Below are positions 48,100 to 58,777 of a stretch of DNA of 64,000 nucleotides, one piece after another. The DNA is taken from contig NZ_JARVZZ010000001.1 of assembly GCF_029846115.1 (NCBI RefSeq), forward strand, positions 1,984,001-2,048,000. The letters run 5' to 3'. How positions within the stretch are numbered: position 1 is the stretch's first letter; the number at the start of each line of letters is the position of its first letter. Both the position numbers and the translations under genes were made by a program. The notes under the pieces were generated by a model, which saw only the letters and a list, made by a program, of their open reading frames with translations, had not been told where the DNA came from and did not search any database. The DNA comes from Serratia marcescens (GTDB taxonomy: Bacteria; Pseudomonadota; Gammaproteobacteria; Enterobacterales; Enterobacteriaceae).

Positions 48100-51000
48100 T
48101 CAGTGGTGCTCTACCGGATGGCTGTGTTCCAGGTCCTCGTTCTTCTTGCTGAAGCGGCGGCGAACCACCACGAAGAACACCGGTACGAAGAAGATCGCCA
48201 AGACGGTGGCGGTGATCATCCCGCCCATTACGCCGGTACCTACCGCGTTCTGTGCGCCGGAGCCCGCACCGCTGCTGATAACCAGCGGCAGAACCCCGAG
48301 GATGAAGGCCAGAGACGTCATGAGGATTGGACGCAGACGCATACGCACCGCTTCCAACGTCGCTTCGATCAGGCCTTTGCCTTCTTTCTCCATCAGGTCT
48401 TTGGCGAATTCCACGATCAGGATGGCGTTCTTCGCCGACAGACCTATGGTGGTCAGCAGCCCCACCTGGAAGTACACGTCGTTGTTCATGCCGCGCATCG
48501 TCGCGGCCAGCAACGCACCGATAACCCCCAGCGGCAATACCAGCATGACCGAGAACGGCACAGACCAGCTTTCATACAGTGCCGCCAGACACAGGAACAC
48601 CACCAGAATCGAGATGGCATACAGCGCCGGCGCCTGGTTGCCCGACAGACGTTCCTGATAGGACATGCCGGTCCAGTCGTAACCGATGCCGCTTGGCAGT
48701 TTGGACGCCAGCTGTTCCATCAGGTTCATCGCTTCACCGGTACTCTTGCCCGGTGCGGCCTGGCCCAGAATTTCCATCGACGGCAAGCCGTTATAGCGTT
48801 CCAGACGCGGTGAGCCGTATTCCCACTTCGCCGAAGAGAAGGCGGAGAATGGCACCATCTGGCCGCTGGTACCGCGCACGTACCACTTGTTGATGTCTTC
48901 CGGCAGCATACGGAACGGCGCCTCGGCCTGTACGTACACCTTCTTCACACGACCGCGGTCGATGAAGTCGTTGACGTACGAGCCACCCAGTGCGGTGCTC
49001 AGCGTGCTGTTGATGGTAGTGATGCTGACGCCCAACGCCTTGGCTTTCTCCTGATCGACGATCAGTTTGAACTGCGGCGTATCTTCCAGGCCGTTCGGGC
49101 GCACGCCCACCAGCACGTCCGGGTGCTGAGCAACCATGCCCAACAGCTGGTTACGCGCTTCGGTCAGTTTCTCGTGCCCCAGGCCGCCCTGGTCAATCAG
49201 CTCGAAGTCGAAGCCGGTTGCGGTACCGAGTTCGATAATCGCCGGCAGGTTGAACGGGAACACCAGGCCTTCTTTAATCTGCGAGAACGCGCCCATGGCA
49301 CGGCCTGCGATCGCCTCGACCTTGTTCCCTGCCCCTGGGCGCTCACCCCAGTCTTTCAGGCTGACGAATGCCAGGCCGTTGTTCTGGCCGTTACCGTTGA
49401 AGCCGAAGCCCGCGACGGTAAACACCGAAACCACGTTGTCCTTTTCCTTGTTCAGGAAGTAGTCGGAGACTTCTTCCAGCACTTTGTTGGTACGGGACTC
49501 GGTGGCGCCGGCAGGCAACTGCACCATGGTCAACAGGATGCCCTGATCTTCGTCCGGCAGGAACGAGGAAGGCAGGCGCAGGAACAGCAGGCCCATGCCA
49601 ACCACGATCAGCAGGTAGATGATCAGGTAGCGACCGGTGCTGCGCAGGATATTGCCCACGCTGTCGGTATAGTGATGCGTGCTCTTCTCGAACATGCGGT
49701 TAAACCAGCCGAAGAAGCCTGTTTTAACCCCGTGATCGCCTTTCGGGATCGGTTTGAGCATGGTGGCGCACAGCGCCGGCGTCAGGATCAAGGCCACCAG
49801 CACCGACAGCGCCATCGCGGACACGATGGTGATCGAGAACTGGCGATAGATGGCGCCGGTTGAACCGCCGAAGAACGCCATCGGCACGAATACCGCCGAC
49901 AGCACCATGGCGATACCCACCAACGCGCCCTGGATCTGGCCCATCGATTTGCGGGTCGCTTCTTTCGGCGGCAGCCCCTCTTCGGACATGACGCGCTCGA
50001 CGTTTTCCACCACCACGATGGCGTCATCCACCAGCAGGCCGATCGCCAACACCATGCCGAACATCGTCAGGGTGTTTATCGAGAAGCCGAACGCCGCAAG
50101 GATCGCAAAGGTCCCCAGCAGTACCACCGGCACCGCGATGGTTGGGATCAGCGTCGCGCGGAAGTTCTGCAGGAACAGATACATCACCAGGAATACCAGG
50201 ATGATGGCTTCGATCAGCGTTTTCACCACTTCGTTGATGGAGATTTTAACGAACGGGGTGGTGTCGTACGGATAAACCACTTTCATCCCTTGCGGGAAGA
50301 ATGGCGCCATCTTGGCCAACTCGTCTTTCACACCTTTGGCGGTGTTCAGTGCGTTGGCACCGGTAGCCAGTTTGATACCCAGACCGGCGGCAGGCTTACC
50401 GTTATAGCGAGCCGTAACCGCGTAGCTTTCCGCGCCGCGCTCGATGTGAGCGACGTCGCGCAGGCGCACCTGGGAACCGTCGGTATTCACCTTCAGCAGG
50501 ATCTTGCCGAACTCTTCCGGCGAAGTCAGACGGGTCTGCGCGATGATCGAGGCGTTCAACTGCTGCCCCGGCACCGGCGGCAGGCCGCCCAGCTGGCCTG
50601 CGGCGATCTGGTTGTTCTGCTCGGTGATGGCGGAGGTCACGTCCGTAGTCGTCAGCTGGTAGTTGTTCAGCTTGTTCGGATCCAGCCAGATACGCATCGC
50701 GTACTGGGCACCGAACAGCTGCACTTCACCCACGCCGGACGAACGGCTGATCGGGTCCTTGATGTTGGACGCCACGTAGTCCGCAATATCGTCCTGAGTC
50801 ATGTTCGGATCGTCGGAAACGAAGCCGGCCACCATCAGGAAGCTGCTGCTGGATTTTTCTACTTTCAGGCCCTGTTGCTGAACTTCTTGCGGCAGCAACG
50901 GAGTGGCCAACGACAGTTTGTTCTGGACCTGAACCTGCGCGATGTCAGGATCGGTGCCGGAATCAAACGTCAGGGTAATGGTGACGCTACCAGAGGAATC

Positions 51001-51246
51001 ACTGGTGGAGGACATGTACATCAGGTTATCGATACCGTTCATGTTCTGTTCGATAATCTGCGTGACGGTATCCTGCACCGTTTTGGCATCTGCGCCCGGG
51101 TAGTTGGCGGAAATACTCACCGCCGGCGGTGCAATAGTGGGATACTGCGCGATAGGCAGTTTCATTATTGCAAGCACCCCCGCCAACATGACGATAATGG
51201 CGATTACCCAGGCGAAAATTGGGCGGTCTATAAAGAACTTAGCCAT
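48100..51246 (-). CDS. acrB: RND multidrug efflux pump AcrB
   Basis: 1048 residues (1049 in E. coli). Homotrimeric inner-membrane drug/proton antiporter that works with AcrA and a TolC-type channel not in this window. The proton-relay Asp pair is in [18 protein letters not shown]; the N-terminal TM1 [18 protein letters not shown] and [12 protein letters not shown] are typical. The C-tail ends in [12 protein letters not shown]. From memory, the AcrAB-like pump of S. marcescens has been described as SdeXY; whether this is that locus was not checked. Confidence 0.97.
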   Translation of the reverse strand: MAKFFIDRPIFAWVIAIIVMLAGVLAIMKLPIAQYPTIAPPAVSISANYPGADAKTVQDTVTQIIEQNMNGIDNLMYMSSTSDSSGSVTITLTFDSGTDPDIAQVQVQNKLSLATPLLPQEVQQQGLKVEKSSSSFLMVAGFVSDDPNMTQDDIADYVASNIKDPISRSSGVGEVQLFGAQYAMRIWLDPNKLNNYQLTTTDVTSAITEQNNQIAAGQLGGLPPVPGQQLNASIIAQTRLTSPEEFGKILLKVNTDGSQVRLRDVAHIERGAESYAVTARYNGKPAAGLGIKLATGANALNTAKGVKDELAKMAPFFPQGMKVVYPYDTTPFVKISINEVVKTLIEAIILVFLVMYLFLQNFRATLIPTIAVPVVLLGTFAILAAFGFSINTLTMFGMVLAIGLLVDDAIVVVENVERVMSEEGLPPKEATRKSMGQIQGALVGIAMVLSAVFVPMAFFGGSTGAIYRQFSITIVSAMALSVLVALILTPALCATMLKPIPKGDHGVKTGFFGWFNRMFEKSTHHYTDSVGNILRSTGRYLIIYLLIVVGMGLLFLRLPSSFLPDEDQGILLTMVQLPAGATESRTNKVLEEVSDYFLNKEKDNVVSVFTVAGFGFNGNGQNNGLAFVSLKDWGERPGAGNKVEAIAGRAMGAFSQIKEGLVFPFNLPAIIELGTATGFDFELIDQGGLGHEKLTEARNQLLGMVAQHPDVLVGVRPNGLEDTPQFKLIVDQEKAKALGVSITTINSTLSTALGGSYVNDFIDRGRVKKVYVQAEAPFRMLPEDINKWYVRGTSGQMVPFSAFSSAKWEYGSPRLERYNGLPSMEILGQAAPGKSTGEAMNLMEQLASKLPSGIGYDWTGMSYQERLSGNQAPALYAISILVVFLCLAALYESWSVPFSVMLVLPLGVIGALLAATMRGMNNDVYFQVGLLTTIGLSAKNAILIVEFAKDLMEKEGKGLIEATLEAVRMRLRPILMTSLAFILGVLPLVISSGAGSGAQNAVGTGVMGGMITATVLAIFFVPVFFVVVRRRFSKKNEDLEHSHPVEHH

Positions 51247-51263
51247 GTATTACAGGCTCCTTT

Positions 51264-52451
51264 TTATGACTTCTGCGCTTCAGACTGCGGCTGTTTTTGC
51301 GCCTGAGTGTCAACTTCCTGCACTTTTACCTGCGCGCCCGGATGCACTTTCATCAGGCCGGTGACGATCACGCGATCGCCGGCTTTCAGGCCATCGGTAA
51401 CCAGCCATTTGTCGCCAATCGCCTGGTCTGCCTTCAGCGTGCGCAGCTCAACTTTGTCGTCTGCCCCTACCACCAACGCCGTCGCGTCGCCACGCGGGTT
51501 GCGGGTAACGCCTTGCTGAGGTACCAGCAGCGCATCGCTGCGCACGCCTTCGTCCAGACGGGCGCGTACGAACATGCCCGGCAACAGCGTATCGTTCGGG
51601 TTAGGGAACAAAGCGCGAATGGTGATGGAGCCGGTGGTCTCATCGACGGTGACATCGGAGAACTCCAGCGTGCCTTCCTGCGCGTATTCGGTGCCGTTTT
51701 CCAGCATCAGTTTCACTTTGGCCTTGCCGTTTTCCTGCTTCAGCGCGCCGCTGGCCAGTTCTTGCTTCAGGCGCAGGAAGTCGGTGCTCGACTGGGTGAC
51801 GTCGACATACATCGGATCCAGCTGCTGCACGGTAGACAGTGCGGTTGCCTGGCCGTTGCTGACCAGTGCGCCTTCGGTCACGGCGGACTTGCCGATGCGG
51901 CCGGAGATCGGGGAGGTCACCTTGGTGTACGCCAGGTTGATGCGCGCGGTTTCCACGGCGGCCTTGGCGGCCACCACGGCGGCGTCCGCCTGCTGCAGCG
52001 TGGAGACGGCGTTGTCGTAGTCCTGTTTACTGATGTAGCTCGTGCCCAGCAATGGCTTGTAGCGGTTTACCGTCACGCGTGCGATGGAAGCGCTGGCCTG
52101 TGCTTTGGCCAAATCGCCTTTCGCGCTGTCGTAGCTGGCTTGATAAGTGGCGGGATCGATTTGGTACAGAGACGTCCCGGCCTTGATATCGCTGCCTTCA
52201 ACGAAGTTGCGCTTCAGGATGATGCCGCTGACCTGAGGGCGAACTTCGGCGATACGATACGCAGCGGTGCGGCCAGGAAGATCGGTAGTGATGTTGAGAG
52301 GCTCGGCCTTCAAGGTGACTACGCCCACTTCAGGAGCCTGTTGTTGGGCGCCTTGCTGTTGGGTTTCTTTATCGTTACATCCTGTTAGCACTAAGCTGCC
52401 TGAAAGCATCAGAACGGCCGCCAGAGGCGTTAACCCTCTGTTTTTGTTCAT
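51264..52451 (-). CDS. acrA: Efflux periplasmic adaptor AcrA
   Basis: 395 residues (397 in E. coli). Lipoprotein with lipobox LVLTGC (C25). Order: membrane-proximal, beta-barrel, lipoyl (GTSLYQIDPATYQASYDSAKG) and alpha-hairpin domains. It links AcrB to the outer-membrane channel. It lies 17 nt before acrB and is controlled by AcrR through the operator at 52542-52565. Confidence 0.97.
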   Translation of the reverse strand: MNKNRGLTPLAAVLMLSGSLVLTGCNDKETQQQGAQQQAPEVGVVTLKAEPLNITTDLPGRTAAYRIAEVRPQVSGIILKRNFVEGSDIKAGTSLYQIDPATYQASYDSAKGDLAKAQASASIARVTVNRYKPLLGTSYISKQDYDNAVSTLQQADAAVVAAKAAVETARINLAYTKVTSPISGRIGKSAVTEGALVSNGQATALSTVQQLDPMYVDVTQSSTDFLRLKQELASGALKQENGKAKVKLMLENGTEYAQEGTLEFSDVTVDETTGSITIRALFPNPNDTLLPGMFVRARLDEGVRSDALLVPQQGVTRNPRGDATALVVGADDKVELRTLKADQAIGDKWLVTDGLKAGDRVIVTGLMKVHPGAQVKVQEVDTQAQKQPQSEAQKS

Positions 52452-52521
52452 AGAAAAACCTCAAGTGTCCGATTTCAAAATGATCAATGGATCACAAGCT
52501 TTAAAACCCATTGCTGCGTTA

Positions 52522-52527
52522 ATTATA
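52522..52527 (-). promoter_or_regulatory. acrA promoter -10
   Basis: TATAAT on the minus strand, about 70 nt before the acrA ATG. The -35 position at 17 bp falls inside the AcrR operator, so repressor and polymerase compete. Confidence 0.6.
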
Positions 52528-52541
52528 TGTGCGTGCTATGG

Positions 52542-52565
52542 TACATACATTCGCGAATGTATGTA
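52542..52565. promoter_or_regulatory. AcrR operator
   Basis: 24-bp perfect palindrome: TACATACAT and ATGTATGTA arms around TCGCGA. It is the same as the E. coli acrAB operator except for the centre. It lies between divergent acrA and acrR. Confidence 0.93.
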
Positions 52566-52593
52566 AATCACACTCCCCCTAAATAACAATGCC

Positions 52594-53268
52594 ATGGCAC
52601 GAAAAACCAAACAGCAGGCGCAAGAAACCCGACAGCAAATCCTTGATGCTGCGGTGAGAGAGTTCTCTGAACGTGGCGTTGCTGCAACGTCACTGACAGA
52701 TATTGCCACCGCTGCCGGGGTTACGCGTGGAGCCATCTACTGGCACTTCAAGAATAAGGTAGACCTGTTTAATGAAGTTTGGGAATCTACCGAGCCGAAA
52801 ATTGACCAGCTCGAAACAGAGTATCAGGCAAAGTTTCCCGATAATCCACTGCGGGTTATCCGAGAAATTCTGATTTACATTCTGACGTCTACGGTTGAAG
52901 ACGGCCGTAGGCGGGCGTTGATGGAAATTATATTCCACAAATGCGAGTTTGTCGGTGAAATGATGCCGCTGCTGGATTCGCGCAAGGTGCTGTACCTCGC
53001 CGGCTACGAACGCATTGAAGCGGTGCTGTATAACTGCATTCACCACGAGCAATTGCCCGCCGATTTACATACCCGCCGTGCGGCGATCATCCTGCGCGGT
53101 TATATCACCGGCCTGATGGAAAACTGGCTGTTTATGCCGGAAAGTTTCGATCTGCGGGCCGAAGCCGAAGCGCTGGTGGACGCGTTTTTGGAGATGCTGC
53201 AGTTTTGCCCCACCTTGCGCCTCAAACCCGACGCGGCGACGCCTGGCGCCGACCGCCTTCCTTTATAA
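52594..53268 (+). CDS. acrR: TetR-family repressor AcrR
   Basis: 224 residues (215 in E. coli). N-terminal helix-turn-helix with [23 protein letters not shown] (cited by its ends: [14 protein letters not shown]) and a C-terminal ligand pocket for drugs and dyes. It represses acrAB and itself from the operator 29 nt upstream. The last 20 or so residues differ from E. coli. The next gene, a ychN homologue, starts 11 nt after the stop and may be co-transcribed. Confidence 0.96.
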   Translation: MARKTKQQAQETRQQILDAAVREFSERGVAATSLTDIATAAGVTRGAIYWHFKNKVDLFNEVWESTEPKIDQLETEYQAKFPDNPLRVIREILIYILTSTVEDGRRRALMEIIFHKCEFVGEMMPLLDSRKVLYLAGYERIEAVLYNCIHHEQLPADLHTRRAAIILRGYITGLMENWLFMPESFDLRAEAEALVDAFLEMLQFCPTLRLKPDAATPGADRLPL

Positions 53269-53279
53269 GGAGAAATTTC

Positions 53280-53633
53280 ATGTCATCCATCGTTCTCATC
53301 GCCAATGGCGCCGCCTATGGCCATGAATCCTTGTTCAATGCGCTGCGGCTGGCCATTGAGCTGAAAGAGCAGCAGAGCAGCCTCGATCTGCGGCTGTTTC
53401 TGATGTCCGATGCGGTGGTGGCCGGGCTGGCCGGGCAGCAGCCGCATGAAGGGTATCACCTGCAGCAGATGCTGGAGATCCTCACCGCGCAGCAGGTGCC
53501 GATCAAGCTGTGCAAGACCTGCGCCGACGCGCGCGGCGTCAGCCGCTTGCCGCTGGCGGACGGCGTGGCGATCGGCACGCTGGTCGAGCTGGCGCAATGG
53601 ACGCTGGCGGCGGAGAAAGTGCTGACTTTCTGA
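53280..53633 (+). CDS. ychN: DsrE/F-like protein, YchN homologue
   Basis: 117 residues from ATG 53280 (AAGGAGAAA upstream), the same length as E. coli YchN and very similar throughout (LFLMSDAVVAGLAGQ, QQMLEILTAQQVPIKLCKTC, GTLVELAQWTLAAEKVLTF). YchN is a hexameric DsrE/F-fold protein; conserved cysteines in KLCKTCADARG suggest sulfur transfer, but the role is unknown. In E. coli this gene lies elsewhere; here it follows acrR by 11 nt. Confidence 0.9.
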   Translation: MSSIVLIANGAAYGHESLFNALRLAIELKEQQSSLDLRLFLMSDAVVAGLAGQQPHEGYHLQQMLEILTAQQVPIKLCKTCADARGVSRLPLADGVAIGTLVELAQWTLAAEKVLTF

Positions 53634-53733
53634 TTTCGCGACAACGGGACATCACCGGCAACGCTTTTGTTGTTCGTTGCCCGCCGGCGATCGTGATAAT
53701 CTTCAGGCTTCTTAACCGATCCGAAGCTAAATC

Positions 53734-56700
53734 ATGCATCGCTGGTTGACTCTGCCTTTTCTGGCGCCGCTCACGTTTGTCGGCGCATGCCGGCGGCGTA
53801 TCGCCGCCGCGACACTCCTTTTCCTGATTTGCGTGCTCAGCTTGCCAGCGCAGGCGGCGCTGAACGGCGATCTGCCGCAGCGCAGCGACGTGCAAAGCCA
53901 GCTGGAAACGCTGAACAAGCAAAAAGCCCTGACGCCGGTCGAAAAACTCTCCCAGCAGGATTTGACCCGCACGCTGGAGCTGCTGGACGCCATCGAGCGC
54001 AACCGGCAGGACACCGCACAGCTTAAACAGCAGGTGCAGCAGGCGCCGGCGAAGCTCAATCAGGTCACCGCCGAACTGGATGCGCTGAAGCAGCCGGTGG
54101 ATAATGCGGCGGCGCGCGCCGCGCTGTTGCCGCTGTCGCTGCGCCAGCTGGAAAGCCGGCTGTATCAAACGCTCGACGAGCTGCAAAGCGCGCAGGAGAG
54201 CCTCTCCACTTACAACAGCCAACTGGTGTCGCTGCAAACCCAGCCCGAGCGGGTGCAAAGCACCATGTACGCCGCTTCGCAGCGCCTGCAGGAGATCCGC
54301 AGCCAGCTCAGCGGCCAGACGCCGGGGCAAGATTCGCTGCGCAACAGCCAGCAGGTGATGCTGAACACCGAACAGGCGCTGCTCAACGCGCAGCTGGAGC
54401 TGCAGCGCAAGAGTCTGGAAGCCAACACCACGCTACAAGATCTGCTGCAAAAACAGCGCGATTACACCACGGCGCATATCGACGCGCTGGATCGGTCGGT
54501 GCAGCTGCTGCAGGAGCTCGTCAACAGTAAGCGCCTGACGCTGTCTGAAAAAACCGCCAAAGAGGCGCAGAACCCGGAAGACGCCACCGATATCCAGCAC
54601 GATCAGTTGGTCAGCAAGCAGCTGGACGTCAACCGCCAGTTGAGTCAGCAGTTGATCGCCGCCACCGAAGAGAGCAACACCCTGTTCCAGCAGAATATTC
54701 GGGTCAAAAACTGGCTCGATCGCGGTCTGCAGGCGGAACGTAACCTGAAAGAGCAGATCCAGGTGCTGAAGGGCAGCCTGGTGCTGTCGCGCATCCTGTA
54801 TCAGCAGCAGCAGAGCCTGCCGCAGGGCACGCTGCTGGCGGACATAGACACGCGCATCGCCGATCTGCGGCTGGAGCAGTTCGATATCAATCAGCAACGC
54901 GACGATCTGTTCAAGGGAGAGGATTACATCAACCAACTGGTGGCCGAAAGCAAGGAAAAGGCCGGCCCGGAAGTGATCGACGCGCTGAAGGAAATTATCG
55001 ACATGCGCCGCGAGCTGCTGGATCAGCTGAACAAGCAGCTCAGCAACCAGCTGTCGTTATCGATCAACCTGCAGATCAACCAGCAGCAGCTCACCAGCGT
55101 CTACGGTTCGTTGCAGGATACGCTGACCCAGCAGATTTTCTGGGTCAACAGCAACAAGCCGGTCGATCTGGCGTGGCTGAAGGCGATGCCGGAGGCGGTG
55201 CGCGATCAGCTCGCCGGGCTCGATATCAAATTCGACGGCGGCAAGCTATTGCAGGGCGGCTTGAATGCGCTGGTGTTCCTGATCCCGATGCTGCTGGCGA
55301 TCGGGCTATTGCGCTGGCGCTATCGGCTGATCGACGGCCATCTGCAAAAATTGGCCAACGACGTGGGGCAGCTTAAACGCGACGGCCAACTGCATACGCC
55401 GAAGGCCATCGCGCTGACCTTGCTGAAGGTGTTGCCCGGCGCCGCGCTGCTGCTCGGCGTCGGTTTCTGGATGTATCGCGCGGATTTTGGCATCAGCGAC
55501 TTTATTTGGGCGCTGTCGCAGCAGCTGGCGTTGTCGTGGCTGGTGTTCGGCTTCAGCTACCGCATGCTGAAACCGGGCGGCATCGCCGAGCGGCATTTCA
55601 ACTTCGGCGCCAACCTGTGCGCGCATTACCGCCGCCAGACGCTGCGGCTGGGGCTGGCGCTGCAGCCGCTGATCTTCTGGTCGGTCTTGGGCGAAAAAGC
55701 GCCGCTGCGCCTGGTGGAAGACGTCATCGGCCAGATCGTGGTGATGTTGACGCTGGCGCTGCTCACGGTGCTGGTGTTCCCGCTGTGCCGCGACAGCTGG
55801 CGTGAAAAAGGCTCGCACGCCGTGCGGCTGGTGGTGGTCACCGCGCTCGCCGCCACGCCGCTTATCCTGCTGGGGCTGATGTTTGCCGGCTACTTCTATA
55901 CCACGCTGCGGCTGGCGAGCCGCTGGATAGACAGCCTGTATCTGTTCTTCCTGTGGAATATCGTGTATCTGACCGCGCTGCGCGGCCTGAGCGTGGCGGC
56001 GCGGCGCCTGGCCTACCGGCGCGCGTTGGCGCGGCGGCAAAACGTGGCGAAGGAGGGGGCCGAAGGCGGCGAGCCGGTGGTGGAAGAGCCGCCGCTGGCG
56101 CTCGATCAGATCAACCAGCAGTCGCTGCGCCTGACCACCCTGGTGCTGTTTGCTATCTTCGCCAGCGCCTTCTACGCCATTTGGTCGGATCTGGTGACGG
56201 TCATCGCCTACCTGGACAGCATCACGCTGTGGCATTACACCAGCACCGTGGCGGGCAGCAGCGTGTCGCAGGCGGTGACGTTGGGCAACATGATGGTGGC
56301 GTTCGCCGCGGTGATCGTCGCCTATGTGCTCACCCGCAACCTGCCCGGTCTGCTGGAGGTGGTGGTGCTGTCGCGGCTGCAGCTGCGGCAGGGTGCGTCC
56401 TATGCCATCACCACCGTGCTCACTTACCTGATCACCGCCGTGGGCGCAGTGGTCGCATTGGGATCGCTGGGCGTTTCCTGGGACAAACTGCAATGGCTGG
56501 CCGCCGGTCTGACGGTCGGGCTGGGCTTTGGCCTGCAGGAGATCTTCGCCAACTTCGTCTCCGGCCTGATCATTCTGTTCGAACGCCCGATCCGCATCGG
56601 CGATACCATCACCATCGGCACCTTCTCCGGTTCGGTCAGCAAGATCCGCATTCGCGCCACCACCATTACCGACTTCGATCGCAAAGAGGTGATCATTCCG

Positions 56701-57117
56701 AACAAGGCGTTCGTCACCGAGAGGTTGATCAACTGGTCACTGTCGGACACCATCACCCGCGTGCTGATCAAGGTGGGCGTGGCCTACGGTTCCGATCTCG
56801 ACAAGGTGAAAAAGGTGCTGCTGCAGGCGGCGCACGACAACCCGCGGGTGATGACCGATCCCGAACCGCAGGTGTTCTTCCTCAATTTCGGCGCCAGCAC
56901 GCTGGATCATGAGCTGCGGCTGTATGTGCGCGAACTGCGCGATCGCAGCTACACCGTCGACGAGCTGAACCGCTCAATCGATCGTTTGTGTCGGGAGAAC
57001 GACATCGACATCGCCTTCAACCAGCTGGAGGTCTATCTGCATAACCAGCAGGGCAACGAAGTGCAGGAAGTGAAAAGAACGCTGTCGCCGGATGAAGGCG
57101 GCCAGACGGCGGGCTGA
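53734..57117 (+). CDS. mscK: Potassium-dependent mechanosensitive channel MscK
   Basis: 1127 residues (1120 in E. coli, KefA). Signal peptide (about 1-42), a long Gln-rich coiled-coil periplasmic domain (about 45-500), about ten TM helices, then the MscS-like pore and cytoplasmic domain from about residue 890 (QGASYAITTVL, LGFGLQEIFANFVSGLIIL). It opens under membrane tension in response to external potassium. Start ATG 53734 has no strong ribosome site. Confidence 0.95.
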   Translation: MHRWLTLPFLAPLTFVGACRRRIAAATLLFLICVLSLPAQAALNGDLPQRSDVQSQLETLNKQKALTPVEKLSQQDLTRTLELLDAIERNRQDTAQLKQQVQQAPAKLNQVTAELDALKQPVDNAAARAALLPLSLRQLESRLYQTLDELQSAQESLSTYNSQLVSLQTQPERVQSTMYAASQRLQEIRSQLSGQTPGQDSLRNSQQVMLNTEQALLNAQLELQRKSLEANTTLQDLLQKQRDYTTAHIDALDRSVQLLQELVNSKRLTLSEKTAKEAQNPEDATDIQHDQLVSKQLDVNRQLSQQLIAATEESNTLFQQNIRVKNWLDRGLQAERNLKEQIQVLKGSLVLSRILYQQQQSLPQGTLLADIDTRIADLRLEQFDINQQRDDLFKGEDYINQLVAESKEKAGPEVIDALKEIIDMRRELLDQLNKQLSNQLSLSINLQINQQQLTSVYGSLQDTLTQQIFWVNSNKPVDLAWLKAMPEAVRDQLAGLDIKFDGGKLLQGGLNALVFLIPMLLAIGLLRWRYRLIDGHLQKLANDVGQLKRDGQLHTPKAIALTLLKVLPGAALLLGVGFWMYRADFGISDFIWALSQQLALSWLVFGFSYRMLKPGGIAERHFNFGANLCAHYRRQTLRLGLALQPLIFWSVLGEKAPLRLVEDVIGQIVVMLTLALLTVLVFPLCRDSWREKGSHAVRLVVVTALAATPLILLGLMFAGYFYTTLRLASRWIDSLYLFFLWNIVYLTALRGLSVAARRLAYRRALARRQNVAKEGAEGGEPVVEEPPLALDQINQQSLRLTTLVLFAIFASAFYAIWSDLVTVIAYLDSITLWHYTSTVAGSSVSQAVTLGNMMVAFAAVIVAYVLTRNLPGLLEVVVLSRLQLRQGASYAITTVLTYLITAVGAVVALGSLGVSWDKLQWLAAGLTVGLGFGLQEIFANFVSGLIILFERPIRIGDTITIGTFSGSVSKIRIRATTITDFDRKEVIIPNKAFVTERLINWSLSDTITRVLIKVGVAYGSDLDKVKKVLLQAAHDNPRVMTDPEPQVFFLNFGASTLDHELRLYVRELRDRSYTVDELNRSIDRLCRENDIDIAFNQLEVYLHNQQGNEVQEVKRTLSPDEGGQTAG

Positions 57118-57135
57118 TAAGCGTTGAAAGACGAA

Positions 57136-57156
57136 AGGGACAGCGTCGCTGTCCCT
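57136..57156. terminator. Convergent terminator mscK / rsmS
   Basis: 9-bp stem AGGGACAGC / GCTGTCCCT with a GTC loop between the two stops; T-rich (TTTCGTCTTTC) on the minus-strand exit. Confidence 0.75.
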
Positions 57157-57158
57157 GA

Positions 57159-57338
57159 TTACTGTCCGGCAGGCAGATAGGGAGAGGTGACGCCGGCGCG
57201 CTGCAGTTTTTCCTGATAATCCCGTTTGACGATATCCAGCGCCGCCAGCGCGGTGGCCGGATCGATCTCGTTGCACTCCAGCAGGTAAATCAAGTCTACC
57301 GCCAGCTGCAGTTCGGGTGAGGCGTTTTCCAGAGACAT
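57159..57338 (-). CDS. rsmS: Pleiotropic regulator RsmS (YbaM)
   Basis: 59 residues, translated by hand: [21 protein letters not shown], then [13 protein letters not shown] (E. coli YbaM 53 residues). In Pectobacterium and related bacteria RsmS controls secondary metabolites and exoenzymes; in Serratia it has been linked to prodigiosin regulation (from memory). No known domain outside the family. It lies 108 nt before priC on the minus strand, the same order as E. coli. Confidence 0.9.
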   Translation of the reverse strand: MSLENASPELQLAVDLIYLLECNEIDPATALAALDIVKRDYQEKLQRAGVTSPYLPAGQ

Positions 57339-57446
57339 AGCACCTGCGCTTATATTAATTAATGGGATGAATCACTCGCGTACCGGCAGAGTATAGTGAA
57401 CCCGGCGCGCAACCGGGAATAATCATTAAAATATTGTGATAAATCT

Positions 57447-57983
57447 TCAAAAACCGTTTTCTTTGCGCTCGATATTGCGCTCGATGCGCGCCAGCGCTTG
57501 GCGGCAGCGCATCAGGCGCCCCTCCAACGCCGCCAGCTCGTGCTGCAGCTTCTGCTGCGCCGCCAGCGTGGTTTGGCGGCCGAGCAGGCTTTCCCGATCC
57601 TGAATCATGGCGATCAGCCGGCGTTCGTAGTCCTGATGCTCGGCCAGCTTGTGGTACAGATCGGCCTCGGGGGCTTCTTTCGGCTGGTTCTTGCGCCGCA
57701 GCGCCTGGGTTGCCAGCTCGCGCTGCAGGGCGGCGATCTGAGCCACCAGTTTTTCGGCCAGAAAGGCCACCTGGCTGGTGCGGCTGTCGTTGGCGGCGCT
57801 TTGCAACTGGGCGAAATTCTTCTCCACTTCGGCCAAATAGTCGCGCAGCCGCGTGCCGCGGTTGGCGAACAGGGCAGCGTCGAAGCGTGCCTGCGGGATC
57901 GGGGCGTCGCCGCGCGGGGTCACTTCGGCCGCCAGCGCCGCGATCTGCTGTGCCAACACCTGTAATAGACGCTGAGTGCTCAC
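57447..57983 (-). CDS. priC: Primosomal replication protein N''
   Basis: 178 residues (175 in E. coli). PriC restarts stalled forks by loading DnaB onto gapped forks. All-helical, rich in Arg and Gln; conserved FDAALFANRGTRLRDYLAEV (cited by its ends FDAALF, LRDYL) and the C-terminal basic stretch CRQALARIERNIERKE. It is divergent from ybaN with a 134-nt gap that should hold both promoters. Confidence 0.93.
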   Translation of the reverse strand: MSTQRLLQVLAQQIAALAAEVTPRGDAPIPQARFDAALFANRGTRLRDYLAEVEKNFAQLQSAANDSRTSQVAFLAEKLVAQIAALQRELATQALRRKNQPKEAPEADLYHKLAEHQDYERRLIAMIQDRESLLGRQTTLAAQQKLQHELAALEGRLMRCRQALARIERNIERKENGF

Positions 57984-58117
57984 ATAAGCTCCCTCTTGAT
58001 TTCAACTGGCGTAAGCTTGCCCGCGATCCTGCCGTGAAACAAGCGCCGCACGCATATTCCACCTGCGCGGCGCCGATGCTACAGTAGGCGGCAACCGATT
58101 GAGGAGCGAAGAGCCGC

Positions 58118-58498
58118 ATGGCGCGTGGGTTATTGATCATTTTAGGCTGGCTGGCGGTGGTGCTGGCGACGTTGGGCGTGGTGCTGCCGCTGCTGCCGAC
58201 CACGCCGTTCCTGCTGTTGGCCGCCTGGTGCTTCGCCCGCTCTTCGCCGCGCTTTCATCACTGGCTGCTGCACCGTTCCTGGTTCGGCCCCTACCTGCGC
58301 CACTGGCAGCAGCATCGCGCGCTGCCGCCGGGGGCGAAGTGGAAGGCAGTGCTGGTGATCGTGCTCACCTTCGCCTGTTCGCTGTGGCTGGTGAAAATCT
58401 GGTGGGTGCGCGGGCTGTTGCTGCTGATGCTGGCTATTTTGCTGACCTTTATGCTGCGCCTGCCGGTTATTGATCTGCCGCAACAAAAACAGCGCTGA
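58118..58498 (+). CDS. ybaN: DUF454 membrane protein YbaN
   Basis: 126 residues (125 in E. coli). Two or three TM segments (about 3-38, 80-115). The family motif LPLLPTTPFLLLAAWCFARSSPRFHHWLL (cited by its ends LPLLPTTP, HHWLL) is intact. Function unknown. It precedes apt with a 279-nt gap. Confidence 0.93.
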   Translation: MARGLLIILGWLAVVLATLGVVLPLLPTTPFLLLAAWCFARSSPRFHHWLLHRSWFGPYLRHWQQHRALPPGAKWKAVLVIVLTFACSLWLVKIWWVRGLLLLMLAILLTFMLRLPVIDLPQQKQR

Positions 58499-58777
58499 TT
58501 GTCCCTTAAACTCCCCAATAGCTTTCAAGCCGCAGCCAGGCGACAAACGCAGGCATCTCCAAGAGCTGACTTAGGTGAGTGACCGGGGGGGAATGCGTGC
58601 GGTCAGCAACGCTGCGGGTTGAAAGATGCAGGGGAGAGTTGCATTTGTCCGCCAGTTTGCATAGATTTGGGCGTTTTCGTGCGCGGATCGCCTGCCATTT
58701 CTTCTCCGGTGTGTTTCACCCGAGGGCGGTGGGTGAGCGGCGCGCCGGTTTTCAGGCAGTTTTATCAGGCAACAATT

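Noticed and set aside
53655..53690. CGGCAACG / CGTTGCC partial inverted repeat after ychN
   Set aside because: Long imperfect loop and no T run, so not called as a terminator.
58499..58777. Possible coding extension upstream of apt
   Set aside because: The open frame from 58619 has no family match, and the Apt proteins I know start at the ATG at 58778.
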